Assembly (NCBI GenBank): GCA_030220185.1
Contig: JASPKZ010007421.1
Coordinates: 248,001 to 312,000, forward strand
Direction of reading: 5' to 3'
Source: Diploptera punctata
Taxonomy: Eukaryota > Arthropoda > Insecta > Blattodea > Blaberidae
DNA: 64,000 nucleotides
The notes under the pieces were generated by a model. It ran no database searches. It saw only the letters and a program-made list of their open reading frames with translations, and was not told the DNA's origin. The translations under genes were made by a program, and so were the position numbers. This document shows positions 21,420-33,747 of the stretch, one piece after another (within the stretch, counting starts at the first letter, position 1; each line of letters starts with the position of its first letter).

Positions 21420-21735
21420 TGCTCGACGGCAGGTCTTTCAGTGCAATCATTGGCATTTTCATGCTATGCTTTGCAGCTTTACTAGGGAGTTATAGGTGTG
21501 GTAGCTTCCCGTTGTTTTCCACATCGGTGAAGGATAATGATGGTAATGATAAGGATGATGATGCTGGCCGGATGATTTTCGGGGACCGTTGGGCACTAAG
21601 CTTCCTGACATTTGTCTTACAGGTGAGGAAAAACACCGAAAAAACTTCACCCAGGAGCCTGTCCCGACCGGGAATCGAACCCGGGCCCGCTGCGGGACAA
21701 GGCAGCTCGCTACCTCGAGACCACAGCGGTGGACT
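21420..21735 (-). mobile_element. tRNA-derived SINE, copy 1
   Basis: On the minus strand the head reads CCGCTGTGGTCTCGAGGTAG (A-box region), then GGGCCCGGGTTCGATTCCCG (B box). The body has AAGACAAATGTCAGGAAGC, GGAAGCTACCACACCTATAA and AAAGCATAGCATGAAAATGC. It matches copies at 28753 and 31628. The region 21736-22194 shows no recognisable feature. Confidence 0.85.
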
Positions 21736-22194
21736 AAAAGAGCGTATTTAAAACATTTAACAATGCGTTACCTCATCAACCACAGCTTTAGTTCTTCGAG
21801 CATGCGCTGTAAGCCATAACAGGAACTCTGTTTTTTTGAAGCGGCTCATTCTTCTTCTTTTTTGCTAAGTGTACCTTTGTTTTCAATTGTTTTTAGTACT
21901 CGGAATTTACAAATATATAACACAAGTCTGCATTTTAAAAAATTTTCTCAGATGATTTATTTAAAATGAGTTTTTACATCAATTTTTATACTGATTCCAG
22001 AAATGATTTCCGTTTTTGTCTATCACGTCAGGTTTTTGCACAAAATAAGAATTTATATTTTTACATTTTAGCTGCTACAAGCACAAATATATTCAAACTT
22101 AATTTCACACAATATAATTTTTTATTAAAAATACATGTTAAAAATACTGTAAAGAACTGTCCTAATAATTTTGTGACTATCTTTTAACAAAAGA

Positions 22195-23460
22195 GACAGT
22201 AAATGGTGTTCCATTAATTTGGAAACCTTCTCTTTGACTTCCAGGTTTCATTTTTTTTCTGTAATGGGCGGTAATTTCTTAAAAGGTACTTGAAGCAAGG
22301 TCCATCCTTTAGTAGAGCATTTACAAACTGCTTCATCAAGCCCAATTAGATATGTAGTGGTGGAAGCAGGAATTTTTTAGGGTCTACAAGTGGTTCATGT
22401 AGGATGTTTTTAATTCCAGGCACAACATTTCTCCGCTCTGGGCCAAACTTTCACACCCCAATGTTTTTGCTTTTCCCCGACTGTCCCATTCACATACAAA
22501 GCATGGCATTTTTGTGAAACCAGCTTGTTGCCCTAATAGTATCTCTATAACATTTAAGTCACCACAGATTACGGATATTTGTTAATTTAACTTTATGTTC
22601 TCGAATGTCTCCTTAATCTGAACTGAGTGGGCAGTGCGAATGGACACATTCCCATTATGCAGTAACACACCTTTGTCACTTGTCTTTGATGAGTCTATAA
22701 AAAGTGTCCACTGAGCAGAATCATGCTCAATGTCATAGAAGTGCATTAACTCGTTTATGTTATTGCTGTAAACCAAGCAATAATTCTGTGAGAATAAAGG
22801 AACTAGTTCTTTTTCTCTGTGTCTGTACCATGAGTAATGTGTTCCTCGTTCCAGAAGATTCTTACTTTTAAGCCGTGAGCCAAGTAGTTCTGCAGATTCC
22901 TTTGCCAAATTCAGATCACGAACTAGATAATTAAGGTTACTTTGAGAGAACCGTTGTGGAGTAAAGCCGTATTCAGGCTGATATACATAATCAATGATTC
23001 ACTTTCAACACTATATTCTGTCAGGTTCTCTAAAAAGGCTGGAGGAAGAGGAACAGGCAGCTCTTCTCCATGTGGAACTGACCTAATCGCTGAAGTGATG
23101 CTTGGATGTATAATATGGTTGTTATTTTTTAATTGCACCCCCGAACATTAAGCAAACAGAAGTAAGAGTCATTAAAGGCTCCCTCCACACCATAGGAATC
23201 GCCGCCAACGGTATGCACGGTTTCTTCCCTTTTGTCCACAATCTTAATCTCTCAATGTGATAGTGGCAAACTTTCTTTGGCGGCCACCCCTTACCCCGGT
23301 CACCAAGTGTCACTTTAAAATAAGCATAGTAAGCTTTTTTCACAAAGTGTAATATCCGTTCTTTGTTTAAGCATTGTATAATTTCCACAAATATAGCAGA
23401 AACGTTAGGATTGTTCACACACTTGCGTGTTGACATTGCTACATTTGCTCTCACACTAGA
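22195..23460 (-). pseudogene. Unclassified multicopy insect gene family, degraded copy 1
   Basis: On the minus strand, three frames in order give: NNPNVSAIFVEIIQCLNKER with KVTLGDRGKGWPPKKVCHYH; HPSITSAIRSVPHGEELPVP; AKESAELLGSRLKSKNLLER with TLFIDSSKTSDKGVLLHNGN; then ICGDLNVIEILLGQQAGFTK, MPCFVCEWDSRGK, ILHEPLVDPKKFLLPPLHI and GLMKQFVNALLKDGPCFKYL. I recognise this as a large repeated protein family in arthropod genomes, but I cannot name its transposon superfamily. The paired Cys of CFVC next to WDSR may bind zinc. Several frameshifts and a stop after PPLHI make it inactive. A partly overlapping, more C-terminal copy lies at 61690-62545. Confidence 0.65.
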
Positions 23461-24290
23461 GAGATAAATTTAGAACAAAATTCATAATGCAAGTTTCTGA
23501 GATGAACAACATTTCAAAAGTCACCTAATAACAACCTCAGCAGCAGTTGTGCCAACCTAAAGGTTTAGAGGCATGAATTGATAATTTTCCCTTCAACAAT
23601 ACTCATTACTGTCTGGCACATATTATGCTCTCACCAATAAATATATGAAGACAGATTAGGTCCATTGTGAAAAAACTGTACGTGATAGAAGAAAACTAAG
23701 AACAGTTCTGGAATTAGCATAAAAAATCAGTCATCAGATATCATACAGACTAGTCACTAATATATCAAGACTTGGTCAAATCAATCTACAAATTAGGGTT
23801 CAGGTCCAGTACACGAGTAGTTATATATAATAATCAGCCCAAAACACAGAAAATCAAAAAAAAAATGTATTAAACAAGTGGTTTCCACTTACGAAAACGA
23901 GAATTATGTTTGGCAGATTTGTCCAGAATACCTGGAAATAATTATGAATAGAAACTCATATATTTAGTCAAACCAAGTTAAATTTTAAACGTACCAATGT
24001 TAACTAGTAATTTCAATTATAATTTATGACGTTTCTCTACGAAAATTCTTTTAAAGTATGAAAAAGTATATGATGATGGAACATTGACTCTATGCCATAA
24101 TGATTTTGTCAACGAAAATTATTGCAGTGCTCTCATTCTTACTTGATTAAGTCTTCATTTCAGTTTGCAGTCTCTCATAGAAGATAAAAAACATGCTCAA
24201 CAAACATGGAACAACCTCTCTAAAATATTCGTACCCAGGGAAGTCTTTTTGTTAGCTTTAAAACTTCCAACCATTCGCCTGGAAGTCTTA
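23461..24290. other. Unannotated AT-rich stretch
   Basis: No coding region, RNA gene or repeat recognised by eye. Confidence 0.6.
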
Positions 24291-24339
<49 letters not shown>

Positions 24340-24530
24340 TTTTATTTATTCTGGAGGAGTTAAGGCCATAAGGCATTCTCTTCCACTCAACCAGCACAAA
24401 TACAAATAAATATTTGACAAATGTAGATATACACTATACTAATTATAAACAGTTAAAGATACATTAAATGTAGCAATGTAAATTTCATGTACAAACAACA
24501 TTTTATAGGATAACAATAATAATACTTACG

Positions 24531-24572
<42 letters not shown>

Positions 24573-24580
24573 TAAATATG
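24291..24580 (-). repeat. Retroelement tail (GGCCTTAA family), copy 2, between AAT microsatellites
   Basis: On the minus strand: GTGCTGGTTGAGTGGAAGAG, then GCCTTATGGCCTTAACTCCT, CCAGAATAAATAAA and a TTA run (24291-24337). A second AAT run lies at 24533-24580. The order matches the plus-strand copy at 53215-53492, so the microsatellite is the element's 3' tail. Confidence 0.75.
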
Positions 24581-24613
24581 ATAAATTATACGAGAAACAC
24601 CAATTAATATATA

Positions 24614-24628
24614 TACCTTACACTGGGT
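24614..24628. repeat. Target-site duplication of RTE copy C, left
   Basis: TACCTTACACTGGGT, repeated exactly at 27894-27908. It fixes the boundaries of the LINE between. Confidence 0.95.
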
Positions 24629-24653
24629 CCCTCCATGGTATCTTTACCTTGTC

Positions 24654-24965
24654 GTGGTGGAGTGGCTTGTGTGCTTAAATGATCCTGAGAGCTATGCCGG
24701 CGGTAGCATTGCTGCCGATAGGGTTACCCATGCCGGACTGGTCGAAGGTGATAAGCCAGACGAAATAAGTACCTTGGTCGAAAGAGAGACGATCTTTCAC
24801 CGTAAAAATACAACCGTCAAGAAATGCGGACATGGGTTCTACTGGGGTAAAATTTTCCGGAGGTCAAATAGTCCCCCATTCGGTTCACCGGGCGGGGACT
24901 ACTTCAGGGAACCCATGCCAAAGGCTCAAACACAGGGACATGTTCCTAGGAACATGGAATGTTAG
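24654..24965 (+). CDS. Small 5' ORF of RTE LINE, copy C (putative ORF1)
   Basis: 103 codons, almost identical to 16292-16603, with SYAGGSIAADRVTHAGLVEG and a variant VERETIFHRKN. It overlaps the polyprotein start in another frame. Function unknown. Confidence 0.4.
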   Translation: MVEWLVCLNDPESYAGGSIAADRVTHAGLVEGDKPDEISTLVERETIFHRKNTTVKKCGHGFYWGKIFRRSNSPPFGSPGGDYFREPMPKAQTQGHVPRNMEC

Positions 24966-27871
24966 GACTTTATACAATAGCGGGGCACTAGAGATATTAA
25001 CGCGGGAATTGGATAAATCGCCCTTGGATATAGTCGCTTTACAGGAAGTTAGGTGGCCAGGAGAAGGTAGTCAGGAATCAGGAAGCTTTGCATTATACTA
25101 TGGAGGTGCAGAAAGACCTGCATTTGGAACAGGTTTTTTAGTCAGAAGGAGGATCCTATCCGCTATCCGAGATATTAAGTTTGTTAGTGATAGGATATCA
25201 TACATAATTCTAAAGGGTAAACGACATGATTTTATAATTGTAAATGTACATGCCCCCACAGAAGATAAAGATGACAAGATCAAGGATGAGTTCTATGAAG
25301 AATTAGAATGCTTATTTGATAGCCTTTCACGATATCATATGAAAATTGTCTTAGGAGATTTAAATGCAAAAGTGGGGCGGGAAGATATATTCAAACCAAC
25401 AATAGGCAAATTCAGTCTTCATGAAGATAGTAACGACAACGGGGTTAGATTAGTCACATTTGCCACATCAAAGAATCTCATTGTTAAGAGCACAACATTT
25501 CAGCATAAGGATATTCATAAATACACCTGGACGTCCCCAGATGGAGAAACTCGGAACCAGATAGATCATGTATTAGTGGATAAACGCTGGCACAGTAGCA
25601 TCATTGATATTAGATCAGTTAGAGGGACAGACTGCAATTCGGATCATCATCTGGTCAAGGTGAAAATCAGACAACGGCTATCGCTTATGAGAGGAACAAA
25701 CGCTAAAGATCATTCTGTAAAATATGAATTAAAAAACTTGAAAAATGATGAAATGCGGCAAGAATACCAAATCAAAATTGCTAATAGATTTGAAGTACTG
25801 GAATCTTCAGATGACAATGTGGCAAACGAAGAAGAAACTGATATAAATAAAGAATGGGAGGCTATAAGAGATACTATTAAATTGTCAGCATCAGAAAGCA
25901 TTGGTTGTTTAAAAAAGAGGCAAAACAAGAAATGGTTTGATGAGGAATGTGCCGACATTGTAAAGAAAAGAAAGCTAGCAAAAATGAAATGGTTACACGA
26001 GCCAAATGAGGTAAATTTAGAGCAATTGGGTAGTGTTAGACGGGATACCACCAAGTTACTAAAGAGTAAGAAGAGGGAATATTTGAGAGAGAAGATTAAT
26101 GATCTTGAAATGAATGCAAAAAATAGGAACATTAGAGAATTATATCAGGGAATTAGTATAGAGAAGAAAGGGTTTCAGGCTAGAACAAACATAATTCGGA
26201 ATGAAAATGGGGATATGATTTGCAGATTCCAAGAGTATATTAAATAGATGGAAAAGTTATTTTAATCAGCTATTAAATGTACATACAGAACAGGACATGG
26301 AGGAGGATAAGTTACAGACAGCAGAAATGCTAGTCGCAGAGCCAAGTGCATTAGAGGTTGGAATGGCAATTGAAAAATTGAAGATGTATAAAGCATCAGG
26401 TTCAGATGAGATCCCAGCAGAACTGATAAAATCAGGGGGAGAAAAATTGATGGACAAGATACGCTGGTTGCTTAGTATGATTTGGGAAAAAGAAGCTCTT
26501 CCAGATGAATGGAAGGAATCAATTATCGTACCAATTTATAAGAAAGGAGATAAAACTGATTGCAACAACTATAGGGGCATCTCATTACTTTCAACTTCGT
26601 ACAAAATTCTAACAAATATATTAGTCAGCAGACTTACTCCCTATATTGATGACATTCTAGGAGATCATCAATGTGCATTTAGATGAAACAGGTCTACAAC
26701 AGATCAGATTTTTAGTATAAGACAGATTTTAGAAAAGAAATGGGAATATAATGGTACAGTATATCAACTATATGTAGACTTCAAAAAAGCATATGATTCA
26801 ATTAAGAGGGAGAAGTTATATAGTATCCTGCTGGAGTTCGGAATTCCTAAAAAGTTAGTTAGACTTATACGAATGTGTCTAAATGGCTCAACGAGTAGAG
26901 TGCGTGTTGGCAAACAGTTTTCAGACACTTTTGAAATCCAGAATGGGTTGAAGCAAGGAGATGCATTATCTCCTCTACTATTTAATTTTGTACTAGAGCA
27001 TGCCATTAAATCTTTAGAGAATGAGGAAGGCTTACAACTGAATGGTATTAATAAGCTGTTAGTTTATACTGATGATGTAGTACTACTGGCCGATAGCGAG
27101 GAGATACTAAAGGCCAACACGCACACACTATTGAGTAACACTAAGAAATTAGGACTGGAAGTAAATATCAGTAAAACTAAATATATGGTCACACGTAGAA
27201 ATACATTATATAATGGAAATGGACAGCTAATGACAAATGAGGGATATTTTGAGGAATTGGCTGAATTCAAATACCTAGGAACAATAATCACAAATAGGAA
27301 TGAGATGCACAAAGAAATTAAACATAGGCTCAATTCTGGAAATGCATGCTATTATGCATTGCAGAGACTTTTGATGTCCCAACTCCTTTCAAAAAACGTT
27401 AAGCTGAAAATATATAAAACTATTATTCTACCAGTTATATTATATGGGTGCGAAACATGGACTCTTACTTTAAGGGAGGAAAGGAGATTACGAGTATTTG
27501 AGAATAAAGTTCTTAGGAACATTTTTGGACCAAAGAGAGATGAACAGACAGGTGAATGGAGAAGACTACATAACAATGAACTACATGGTCTTTATAGGAA
27601 GCCAGATATAATAAGAACAGTTAAGTCCCGTAGACTGCGATGGGCAGGACATGTTGCGCGTATGGGGAATGAAAGACGTGCATGGAAACGTCTTGTAGGA
27701 AAGCCAGAAGGAAAACGCCCAGTTGGTAGACCAAGAATGAGGTGGGAGAACAACATTAACTATGATTTGAGGGAAGTAGATTATACAGGGAATGATTGGA
27801 AAGCATTAGCTCAGGATAGGGATGTGTGGAGAGCTTATGTCCGTGCGGCCATGAACCTACGGGTTCGATAG
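24832..27871 (+). pseudogene. RTE-type endonuclease/reverse transcriptase, copy C, two lesions
   Basis: Matches copy B with few substitutions. The endonuclease half is open from 24832 to 26216, with GTWNVRTL, LQEVRW, LGDLNAKVG, QIDHVL and SDHHLV. A 1 bp insertion (extra T near 26220) shifts the frame, and an AGA-to-TGA change gives a stop at 26684-26686 just after HQCAFR. The reverse transcriptase catalytic box reads YTDD (27065-27076) instead of YADD. The C-terminal GHVARMG and RPVGRPRMRWENN segments are intact. Because the target duplication is still perfect, this copy either decayed recently or was inserted already defective. Confidence 0.92.
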
Positions 27872-27893
27872 TGCCAGTGAGTAAGTGAGTAAG

Positions 27894-27908
27894 TACCTTA
27901 CACTGGGT
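27894..27908. repeat. Target-site duplication of RTE copy C, right
   Basis: TACCTTACACTGGGT, exact match to 24614-24628. The 27909-28752 stretch that follows shows no recognisable feature. Confidence 0.95.
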
Positions 27909-28752
27909 AATAATGAAGTCGAGGTTAGAGCAAATATAAATTTAGATTTCTTTTAAAAGATGCCAATGTCCGGCAGCCCCTTATTTCACATCAATGAGAG
28001 AGAAATTTATTCAGGTAGTGGGACTATGAACAAGAAATTCCAATTAAAATTCCAGACATGTCCATACATTCAGGTAGGCAACTCCAGCCTAAAAGGTAAT
28101 TTCAAAATTTTGTTCTTTACATAAAATGCCAATGGTGAGACTGTTTTAATTCCACCATGTAAGAATTGGTAGAAAAGACATTTCAAAAAGAGATGGACTC
28201 ATTTGCACAACAAGTGTTTCGTTAGAATGACAAATTAACGATAATGAAGAAGAAAAATTGATTCTAAAGGAAATTCAAGTATACGGCACCTTCAGTAGCT
28301 ATTCAAAAAAGGCTGGTTTAGATGTGCTTGTTACTCGTTGAGAAATGCTATTTGTGTTCAATATGACATGAATATTGATTAATTATATATTTAGTCTGTA
28401 TTCCTTAATGAAAATTTTATAAGCACCAACCAGAAGGATGCAAAGTTAAAATTTAGGAGGGAATAGTTTGTTTGTAGCATCTATAGAACCAGACAATTAA
28501 TAGATATCTGTCCATCCTACTATTGAGCCAGTGTTCAAAGGAATACTGTTTATATTAGTATGTTAAAGGCGAATAATGCAGATTCACATTGCAATTTGTG
28601 TAATTCATACGTTTTGTTTTAAACAGCAAGTTTGATATTGATAAAATCAATGTCACAAAAAATTTGGGTTTCCTCAAAATTTGAAGATCTTAATTTATTA
28701 TTATCAAAGTTTACTAATATCTCGTCATATCAAATTCTAGTCTCAAAATATA

Positions 28753-29075
28753 GTTGGGTGGTCTCGAGGTAGCGTGCTCCTTGTTACGCAGCGGGCCCGG
28801 GTTCAATTCCCGGTCGGGACAGGCTCCTGGGTGGGGTTTTTTGGGGGGTTTTCCTCATCTGTAAGACAAATGTCAGGAAGCGTAGGGCCCAACGATCACC
28901 GAAAATCATCCGGCCATCATCATCCTTATCATTATCATCATCATCCGCCATCGGTGTGGAAAACAATGGGAAGCTACCACATCTATAATTCCCGAGTAAA
29001 GCTGCAAAGCATAGCATGAAAATGCTATGATTTCAGTGAAATACCTACACTCGGGCAGAATTACTATGGATGGAT
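28753..29075 (+). mobile_element. tRNA-derived SINE, copy 2
   Basis: The head reads GGTGGTCTCGAGGTAGCGTG (A box) and GGGCCCGGGTTCAATTCCCG (B box). The body has AAGACAAATGTCAGGAAGCG, GGAAGCTACCACATCTATAA and GCAAAGCATAGCATGAAAAT. The end, GGGCAGAATTACTATGGATG, is shared with copy 3. Short ORFs across it are incidental. Confidence 0.85.
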
Positions 29076-29449
29076 ATATATTTGGGTATCACTATTTGTT
29101 AAATAACGTACGTGCATGTGAAAAAGTACTTTTTATTTGTTAACTCGCTATTGGAACATTATCCGCTTTTTATTATTTTCTTCGTGTATACATTTTAGAA
29201 ATTTGTAACTTTAATCAACAAAGGAGTTCTAATACAGTCAGTCTAATATGTTAAATAAGCAGTTTCATCGACGTATTCCTTAGCATCTAACTCCACAATA
29301 ATTTACTTACAGTGGAACTGGGAAAGATGCCTGACATTGGTGCTTTTAGGTATTATACAAGTCTTTACGCGTTTCACATTTAAATATATATTTTTATAAA
29401 CAATTGAAATGATATCAGTATCAATCTGAAAATATTAATTACTGAGCGA

Positions 29450-29945
29450 TTCCATGAAAATGTCATACCAAGGTGAAAATTTTGAAACTGACGCAGGAAT
29501 AATTTTGTTGATGTAATATATATCTGTAAATATCAAATGTTATAATTCTATAAGAAAATGTTTCAAATGCGCATTATTTTAATCTAATAATAGCGGTAGA
29601 ACTTGTCATATTCCAAACATGAAAAAATAAGCAAAATTTTACCAATTTCTTGTTTAATGATTTGGTCGTATGAATTCGTTTTATTTCACAAAATCTTTTA
29701 TTAAACCATACTTTGGTCCTCCTTGGTCGTAAATTAAACAATATTAATTGGATTCTAATATTCTATACCTTAAATGTGTCCTATAGTTGTTAACTGTAAG
29801 TTATGGTCAGTCAGTCACAGAAAACGGATACAAATTACCGTACACAACATAATAATTGATGGATTAAAATTTCCTCTTGGATTCTACGTTATCGGTACAC
29901 AACTAACAAAAAATTATAGATGACATTTTCTTATAAAGTCATTAT
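29450..29945 (+). repeat. Diverged duplication, unit 1
   Basis: Starts CATGAAAATGTCATACCAAG and ends near AACTAACAAAAAATTATAG. Shared blocks with unit 2 (30153-30640) include ATTCTACGTTATCGGTACA and AATTGATGGATT. It is non-coding, and its identity is unknown. Confidence 0.8.
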
Positions 29946-30152
29946 TTTTCCCGCTGGAGTCCCGTGACTGACTGGCTTTTTGTCCCCTCACTTATATTGC
30001 TAATACGCATAACGCAGTCAGTTGCTTGCTGGACTCCGCTGTGTATTAACATAAACATGGCTCAGCTGTTTCATAAAATAATTACTGGCCCTTCTGCTGT
30101 GACAATTTGAGCTAAAAGGCAGTCAGCGGAAGGATTAAAATGTAGAGTAATT

Positions 30153-30640
30153 ACATGAAAATGTCATACCGATGTGAAAATTTTGATACTGGCGCAGGAG
30201 TAATATTTTCGATGAGATATTTTTTTGCAGATGAAATTTTCCGATTATAGAAGTTAATGTTGAAATACGGATTATTTTGATCTAAATTAATAGTAGAACA
30301 TGTTATATTCCGAAACCTGAAAACACACTCAAAATTAAACGAAATTTTGTTTTACGATTTCACTGTATAAATTTGTTTTGTTTCACCGACTCTTTTGTTA
30401 TACAATATTTGGGTCCTTCCTGATCATAAATGTAATACTAATAATTGTATTATAATATTCTAGGTAATTAAAATGCACCCTATAATTATTAAGGGTAAGC
30501 TCCAGTCAGTCACGTAAAACATACAAAAAGTATTGTACACAATACGATAATTGATGGATTCAAATTTCCTCTGGGATTCTACGTTATCGGTACATAACTA
30601 ACAAAAAAGTATTAACGATATTGCCTTGTAAAGTAATTAC
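30153..30640 (+). repeat. Diverged duplication, unit 2
   Basis: Direct copy of 29450-29945 at an offset of about 703 bp, clearly diverged. Both units carry the 11-mer CAGTCAGTCAC at the same relative place. The following 30641-31627 has no recognisable feature. Confidence 0.8.
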
Positions 30641-31627
30641 GCTAATTATATTAATTACATTTTTATATTTTTATTAATGGCATTTAAATAATTCCTCATT
30701 ATGCAATTCTTCAATATATATGTTATTAAGTGAGTGTAATTAAAACAAGTGCGCGGTTCTTATGTGTTAGAAAATGTGTGTGTGGGTGGCGTTGAACTTG
30801 AAAGGTTCCCGCATTAGTTTAACCTTTGACTTGGCATGTGTGTCGTATTATCGGGGATTCACAGTGCGATGTTGCCACATTGTGCTAGCATTCACTTTGT
30901 GACAGAGGCATGCTTGTTAATTGCAAAAACAGTTTTAAATCATATGAAGTTTCTTGTATAAAAATACAATTTGGCGTGGAGTATATGTGATTAAGTATGT
31001 ATAACCTGTAGTGTAAAATAAAATTATTATTGGGTGTAGCGTTATTGGAAACCAACAGAGTGAAAATACGTATGACAACGCTGTGCTATGTGCGCCACGT
31101 GGAAACAATCAGTCATAAAGTAAGATTTCGCGCATTGTAAGAGATTTCTTTCGATTGTTTAGTTTAAAAATAGAACTCATGTCAGCAATATAATTTGTAA
31201 TCAGTTGCTTTGAAATAATTATAACAGAATTTTCCACATTTAAATAAAAATTTTAATAATATGTATACTATACTTTTTCGTTATTTTTTTTTCTTTATAG
31301 TTGAGACAATGCAAATTCCATATCGGCATTTTTATTTATTTTAATGGTTCAATCTATTAACAGCATCAGATAAATTGTAATCAGTTAATATGGATGTAAA
31401 AAATTATACTCATATTAGTCTCTATTTAACTATAGAGAAGGCCTTTGTTGTTAAGAAGTTAATATTTTCTTTATTTTGTGAAATTTAAAATAATACATGG
31501 TAACCGAGTTAAATAAATTACACTATTTATTTAATATTTTTACAGCATATCAAATTGTACATTTCCTATACATGATAAAAGGAGTGAAGTTCTTTATTCA
31601 TCTCCATATTATCGCTTTTTATATATT

Positions 31628-31957
31628 ATCCATCCATAGTAATTCTGCCCGAGAGCAGGTCTTTCACTGCAATCATAGCATTTTCTTGCTGTGCTTGCAG
31701 CTTTACTAGGGAACTGTAGATGTGGTAGCTTCCCGTTGCTTTCCACACCGGTGAAGGATGATGATGATGATAAGGATGATGATGGCCATATGGTTTCGGG
31801 GACCGTTTGAGCCTTAAAGTTTTCTTGACATTTGTCTTACAGATGAGGAAAAACCCCGATAAAAACCTCACCCAGAAAAACTGTCCCTACCGGGATCGAA
31901 TCCGGGCGCGCTGCGTGACAAGGCAGCACGCTACCTCGAGACCACAGCGGTGGACTT
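31628..31957 (-). mobile_element. tRNA-derived SINE, copy 3
   Basis: Inverted relative to copy 2. The minus strand starts GTCCACCGCTGTGGTCTCGA, has a CCGGATTCGATCCCGG B-box-like segment and ends GAATTACTATGGATGGAT. It matches copies 1 and 2 along its length. Confidence 0.85.
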
Positions 31958-32396
31958 ATCTATTATAATTTCATATTATTTTGTAATATTTGTATAATAT
32001 TTGCAGCTCCAGACTATTAAAGTCTAAATAAATTTCAGATATGTCAGTCAATCACAGAATGTAGTCAGTCAGTCACACACCATATATTAGGTTATAATTC
32101 TGGTCTTAATTGTGATTTTTGTTTCGTTTTTTATTGAGAATGTGACTTGAAATGTGTTCTCCAAACGGTATTTTGGAAAATTGAATTAGGAATCACACTT
32201 CAGAGCATGATGCAGATGAACATGTTAAGCTGCATGATGAGTTGAAATTTATGCCAGTCAGTCACACAATCTTTGCTAGATTATAAGTAGCACTGTTTTT
32301 CTTAAAAGTTGTATATTTAAGTACAGTCTTAACGGCACACTATTCCTCTATCATATCACGTAGATAACACCCCTAATTTCAATCAATTGTAATATT

Positions 32397-33356
32397 TGAA
32401 CCGAAAGTGCCTTTCTGCGGTTCAGTATGGTATCTTTGTTCTCCTCCCTACTACAGAACATTTATGAAATATGCCAATGTCCTGTGTTCCTTGTGCCTAC
32501 CCCTCCCCTTTTCATCCTTTCCGCCGCGCATCTCTACGGCGCATATCCCCTCTACTTGCGAACCTTTATATACATTGTACTCTTACCGAACATTATCATT
32601 CGATCAGCCTAGCAACCGGCGTTTGGTTATTTAAAGACGGATTCAAAGGTGGAATCCAGTTCCAGCTCACCATGCGACTGGAAGGTTAATATGGTGGTCT
32701 ATATAGACAAGTTGATTGAGGCCGAGAAGAGGTCTGTTTTGAGTTAGTCCAGCAATGTACGGAAGAAGTGATTCCTAAAGCTTGGACACGTGTGTGAGTG
32801 TGGTATTATGTATGGTATGTTATTTATTCAGTTATTTCTAGCGCTATGCTTGGTCGTTTGATCAAGAATCATCTTTTGTTATTAATTTATTGTTTTATTT
32901 AAAACCAACTTGTTTATATTAAAAGGTTATCTTTTTAAACAACGCCCCTCTGTTATTATTCAAGTATAAGTAGTTGTTCACTCTCCTATACAAAAATCAC
33001 TCACTGTATGCTTTTAATAATCTGTATCTATATATAGGATGAATTAATAGCTGCCTTTCATGGGCCCGAGGCAAGCTGCTTTCTTACAGATAACTTCTTC
33101 GAATATCAGGACCACGTTAATAAATGCAGCAAATTACAAAGCCCGATCCCGGACAAGTGTTACGCTGAGCGCGGTTTGCTTTCTAAACCCACAAATGGTA
33201 GCAGTAGCGTAGTGTGGTTCACTTACCTACAAATGGTAGTAGATGCGTGGTTTCGTAACTAAACCCCTAAATGGTAGCAGTCAGCGTGGTTTTGGTTTTC
33301 GTAACCCCCACAAATGGTAGCAGTCAGCGTGGTTATGGGTTTTCGTAACCCCCACA
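32397..33356 (+). repeat. 5' LTR
   Basis: 960 bp, TG...CA. Its last 160 bp contain four tandem units of the form AATGGTAG(C/T)AG...CGTGGTTT (at about 33195, 33233, 33271, 33314). Each resembles the primer site itself. Confidence 0.9.
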
Positions 33357-33357
33357 A

Positions 33358-33440
33358 ATGGTAGCAGAGCGTGGTTTATTAAAAGTGGTTTTCGTAACCC
33401 CCACAAATGGTGTGCAGAGCGTGTGGTTTTGTATCTTTCA
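33358..33440 (+). promoter_or_regulatory. Primer-binding site matching initiator Met tRNA, plus one extra copy
   Basis: TGGTAGCAGAGCGTGG begins at 33359, 2 bp after the LTR end. TGGTAGCAGAG is complementary to the 3' end of animal initiator methionine tRNA (from general knowledge of that tRNA). A degenerate copy, TGGTGTGCAGAGC, follows at 33408. With the four units inside the LTR, this makes six primer-like units spaced 38-49 bp. Confidence 0.75.
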
Positions 33441-33747
33441 ACTTTGAAAGATATGCTGTACTCTATTAACAGTGGTTCTAGTAGTATCGATTTAAAATTT
33501 TCTACTCAAGTTTCGGAGTTTTGGTTTCAAGTGCCAAGACAAGGGTATAGACTCTGTATGGTCGTAAATGAAGTTTGGAATTAGAAAGTCGACATTTTTT
33601 CAGAGATATTACCCTGCGGATAACTATTTGTTTTCGATACTTGGTATCTATATTAAAGTTATTGAAAAGCATTTATTTGCGCGTTTGTATTATTTCACGT
33701 AAATGATATTGACTCATCTTTCTTTATACGTAAACAGAGAGTGACTT

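Larger units (their letters stand above)
24629..27893 (+). mobile_element. RTE-type LINE, copy C (full length, 15 bp target duplication)
   Basis: It starts CCCTCCATGGTATCTTTACC and ends GCCAGTGAGTAAGTGAGTAAG, bounded by perfect 15 bp duplications. Total 3265 bp. It is nearly identical to copy B, implying recent insertion. The perfect duplication fits target-primed reverse transcription by this LINE family. Confidence 0.95.

Noticed and set aside
13844..27576. Many minus-strand ORFs of 60-160 codons inside LINE copies A-C
   Set aside because: They recur at matching positions in each copy antisense to the polyprotein and mirror its codons, so they are shadows.
21459..31871. ORFs within the three SINE copies
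   Set aside because: They translate a tRNA-derived SINE and differ by frame between copies.
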